From positions 20,795,501-20,859,500 of the forward strand of contig NC_084489.1 in assembly GCF_030035675.1 (NCBI RefSeq): a stretch of DNA of 64,000 nucleotides, in the 5' to 3' direction. This document shows, piece by piece, positions 61,411 to 64,000 of the stretch; the stretch's first letter is position 1, and every line of letters begins with the position of its first letter. The notes under the pieces are model-generated. The model was not told the origin of the DNA and made no database searches. It worked only from the letters and a program-made list of their open reading frames with translations. The position numbers and the translations under genes are program-made. This DNA is from Rhineura floridana (taxonomy: Eukaryota > Chordata > Lepidosauria > Squamata > Rhineuridae).

Positions 61411-63711
61411 CACACTTCCACTGTGAGCTGGCCATGACTTCAGTAACATTTAAAGGACATTTACTTATCTAAAAAGCAAATATACTTAAGCAACCTTGGC
61501 CACACAAAAATCAAGGCAACATGTGCCCAAACTGTGGCATAAATATGTGGCATCTTTGCTATAAAATGCATAGCAGCCAAAAACAGTGTGCTTGGTATAA
61601 ACTGCATACTGTTAATTGATACGGTGCTTGAATTCATAATGGATAAGTCAGTCTTGTAAAAAAAAAAAACCCACAGAAAGTAACTACCCTGCAAAGAAGC
61701 TAGCAGACTGTTTTCATGTTGGCTGTGGAGGCAAGGAACCCCCCCCCCCAGCTAGCATAGAAATACAGGCTACCAGCTAGTTAGTCGTTTAATTAAAAAA
61801 TTCCCTTCTACCAAGCGGAGTGGTGGAGGAGCAACAGAGTGATATGTCCCTCTTCCACCAGTCTGCTGCATTCCGTGCTGGTCACAGAGGAAAGGGCTTT
61901 CCTTCCCGCATGGCCAGCACAAATCCATCCCTCCTCTGCTAGCACACTTGCCTGTGTGGAATTTCTGGTTGCCTGTGGCCTGTTAAATAGGGGCTGAAAA
62001 AAGACAGGATTCTACCTTCATCCTGAATTGTGCCAAATGGAACAAAAGCCATGAAAAAATGAGATGCAAGTCTAACAGCATCTCATTAGTTGTTGGTACA
62101 ACCAATTATTCCAATCACTTGAGAGAGATCTAGGCAAAGTAAACATATCCATAAATATGCCTCAAGTCAGGGCAGGTGCCTTCATTTGCATTTAGGAAAC
62201 ACCCTAAACAGGGTGATCTACTAAGAGTGAGCAAATAATGTAAATTGTTCAAACATGTTACAATTTTTACTCATAAGAGCAGTCCTACTGTATCTGAACA
62301 AAGGTTCATCTAGGCTAGCATCCAGTTTTTAACAGTGGCCAGCCAGAGGATTCATGGAAGCACACAGGCAGCGCACAGGCACCTTTCCTTGCAATTTAAC
62401 CTCCAGCAACTGGTATTCAGAAATTCACTGCCTCTCAAAATGAAGGTCCCATTTAGCCATCTTGGATAATAACCATTAGCCTGGTTTGAAAGACACAGTA
62501 AGTCAAAGTACAGCTAACCAGGACCACACAGAATGTGCAGACTCCAGATGAGGAGCTTGCAGCCACTTTGCTCTTTCTCTGTCCTTTTTGCTCCTGTGCC
62601 ATGCTGATTTAAGCCAATCTGAACTCAGGCTCAAGCTCTCCTCACTAACCACAAGGTGTAGCCAAGAACAACGGGCTTCAGTTGGCGATTTAAATCATGA
62701 TATAAAAAGGCCATGATTTCACTCAGTCCACTCTGCTCTGTTTATTAATCATGCAAACATTTGTAGCTTTTCTAGCCTCTGGCATACAATTTTATCTGAT
62801 CTTTGATAATAGTGGCTTCTTCCAAGTGTCCTGGACCATCCCAACTTCAACTCTTTTAACTAATCCTCTCACTTTTTAGAAGTTACTTTTGAACTTAAAT
62901 GTGACCTTGTTGGACTTTCCAGGCAGCTTTTCACCTACAGGTTTGTTGACTTTTGGAGCAGCATTGCTGATGTTTGCAAGCAGTTTGACAATGCTTACAT
63001 CTCATACCAGATCCTGGGCACCACTCAGAATTAAATAAGGACTGGCTCCCTGACATGCAGCAGATCCTATACATATGTACTCACTTTGCTCAATTGGACT
63101 TACTTCTAGGTAAGTGTGAAGAAGACTGTAGCCTAAAGCATTCTATTTTTGTCCTCTTGAGTTTAATTTTAAAAAAGCAAGAACAATGGATTAAATCAAG
63201 ATTCCTACAGAATTTTAAAATCTGGGCTACACATTCAAATATAAATAAGTGTAAATTGAGTTCTGTACCTTCAAGAAGTGTGTACTTTTGGAAGTAAAAT
63301 TTCCAGACACCCTTCCTCCAAAATATTATTATTTATTGATATATAAATAATCAAAATGGCTTCTAAGTGGTTTAAGTGGCTTCTAAGCAGTTTAATATAG
63401 GCAAACAGCAAATTAAAGTTTTTAAAAACTGACAAGAGTATAAGGCATCACTTATAACAAAAATGAATAATCATGATTTGTCAATAAAAGTTCTTTTATA
63501 ATCATGCATTTGATAGAACAGACTTGCTGCGTGGGAAAACACATACAAGAAAGATACTGTGGTATTCCCTACCCTCCACTAACCAATATGAATACTGCTC
63601 TGCTATTTGAGCATATCTAGACATTTTTGTAAGTTAGACTGGCCTAGAGCCAAAATTTGTGTACAGAAATCTGCTCTCAGCCAATACTCTGGAAGAAGAA
63701 TATAACCTCTA
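61411..63711. other. Unassigned sequence (probable ZDHHC3 intron 1)
   Basis: No exon of EXOSC7 (the next gene in mammals) is recognised and no CpG island is seen. A short conserved-looking frame on the minus strand near 62877-63010 is noted in the findings. Otherwise AT-rich and featureless. Confidence 0.4.
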
Positions 63712-63880
63712 CCATATCAATTGGTCTTTTATTTTGAAAATCTTGCTCAGGAAAAAGTTACAGTTTTATGCATTTCATTTTAAAAAATGTATACACACAA
63801 TATAAAGCTATAATTTGCGCAACATTTTCAAGTACACAGAATTAAGAACTCCTTCATACATTACAGATGAACTGTTACAG
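63712..63880. repeat. Anonymous duplicated segment, copy 2
   Basis: Contains atgcatttcattttaaaaaa, ataatttgcgcaacattttc and aagtacacagaattaagaac, the counterpart of 61239-61410 in the same orientation 2.5 kb away. Confidence 0.7.
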
Positions 63881-64000
63881 TTGTTATGTAGCAACAACCT
63901 TGGGGTGAAAGTTAAAATATATTTCTGTAGGAAGTGTTTGAATGGGAGAATTATATTTGAAAACGAAAACCTTTAAGAAAAACATGAGCAGGGTGAAATC

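Noticed and set aside
50766-64000. EXOSC7 exons expected from mammalian gene order
   Set aside because: No segment resembles EXOSC7 in any frame that I could recognise; it is probably beyond the window.

Overview
This is a 64-kb piece of a vertebrate nuclear genome, most likely a squamate reptile (lizard). It has no bacterial-type gene density. Short exons with GT/AG borders lie in large introns. The interspersed repeats mix BovB (RTE), CR1/L2 and L1 LINEs, hAT-like DNA transposons, and tRNA-derived SINEs with BovB-like or CR1/L2-like tails. The species call is inferred from this repeat mix and the gene order, not proven.

Two host genes lie tail to tail. Positions 1-13.5 kb (+ strand) hold the last nine coding exons of a transglutaminase that I recognise as TGM4. 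They include the catalytic Cys (GQCWVF), His (NFHVW) and Asp (VIDATPQ); the first exons lie before the window. Positions about 24-51 kb (- strand) hold all coding exons of ZDHHC3 (GODZ), a Golgi DHHC palmitoyltransferase. It has two alternative last exons, giving 299- and 326-residue proteins. Its noncoding first exon and promoter were not found and are probably beyond 64 kb. TGM4 next to ZDHHC3 in convergent orientation matches the mammalian order, from memory.

Layout. 1-11.6 kb: TGM4 exons and introns, with a large CT/CCCT/CA tract in intron 10. 11.6-13.5 kb: likely TGM4 3' UTR. 13.7-20.1 kb: a repeat nest in which an old L1 appears to be split by a broken endogenous retrovirus (LTR, gag, start of pro) and by a BovB LINE. 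20.1-24.9 kb: intergenic or distal 3' UTR with SINEs and a MITE. 24.9-29.6 kb: the two ZDHHC3 terminal exons. 29.6-50.8 kb: ZDHHC3 introns full of LINE and hAT relics. One of these is a nearly complete young L1 (44.0-49.7 kb) with 16-bp target duplications and an inverted 5' end, the signature of twin priming. 50.8-64 kb: probable ZDHHC3 intron 1, with LINE fragments, a 1.4-kb palindrome-rich DNA element and a duplicated anonymous segment.

I see no new multi-gene system. The observations most worth a second look are the 5'-inverted L1, the paired homologous ZDHHC3 last exons, the composite DNA element at 53.9-55.3 kb, and the nested L1/ERV/BovB insertions. The two host genes are unrelated in function: TGM4 crosslinks proteins through glutamine and lysine side chains, while ZDHHC3 attaches palmitate to membrane proteins.
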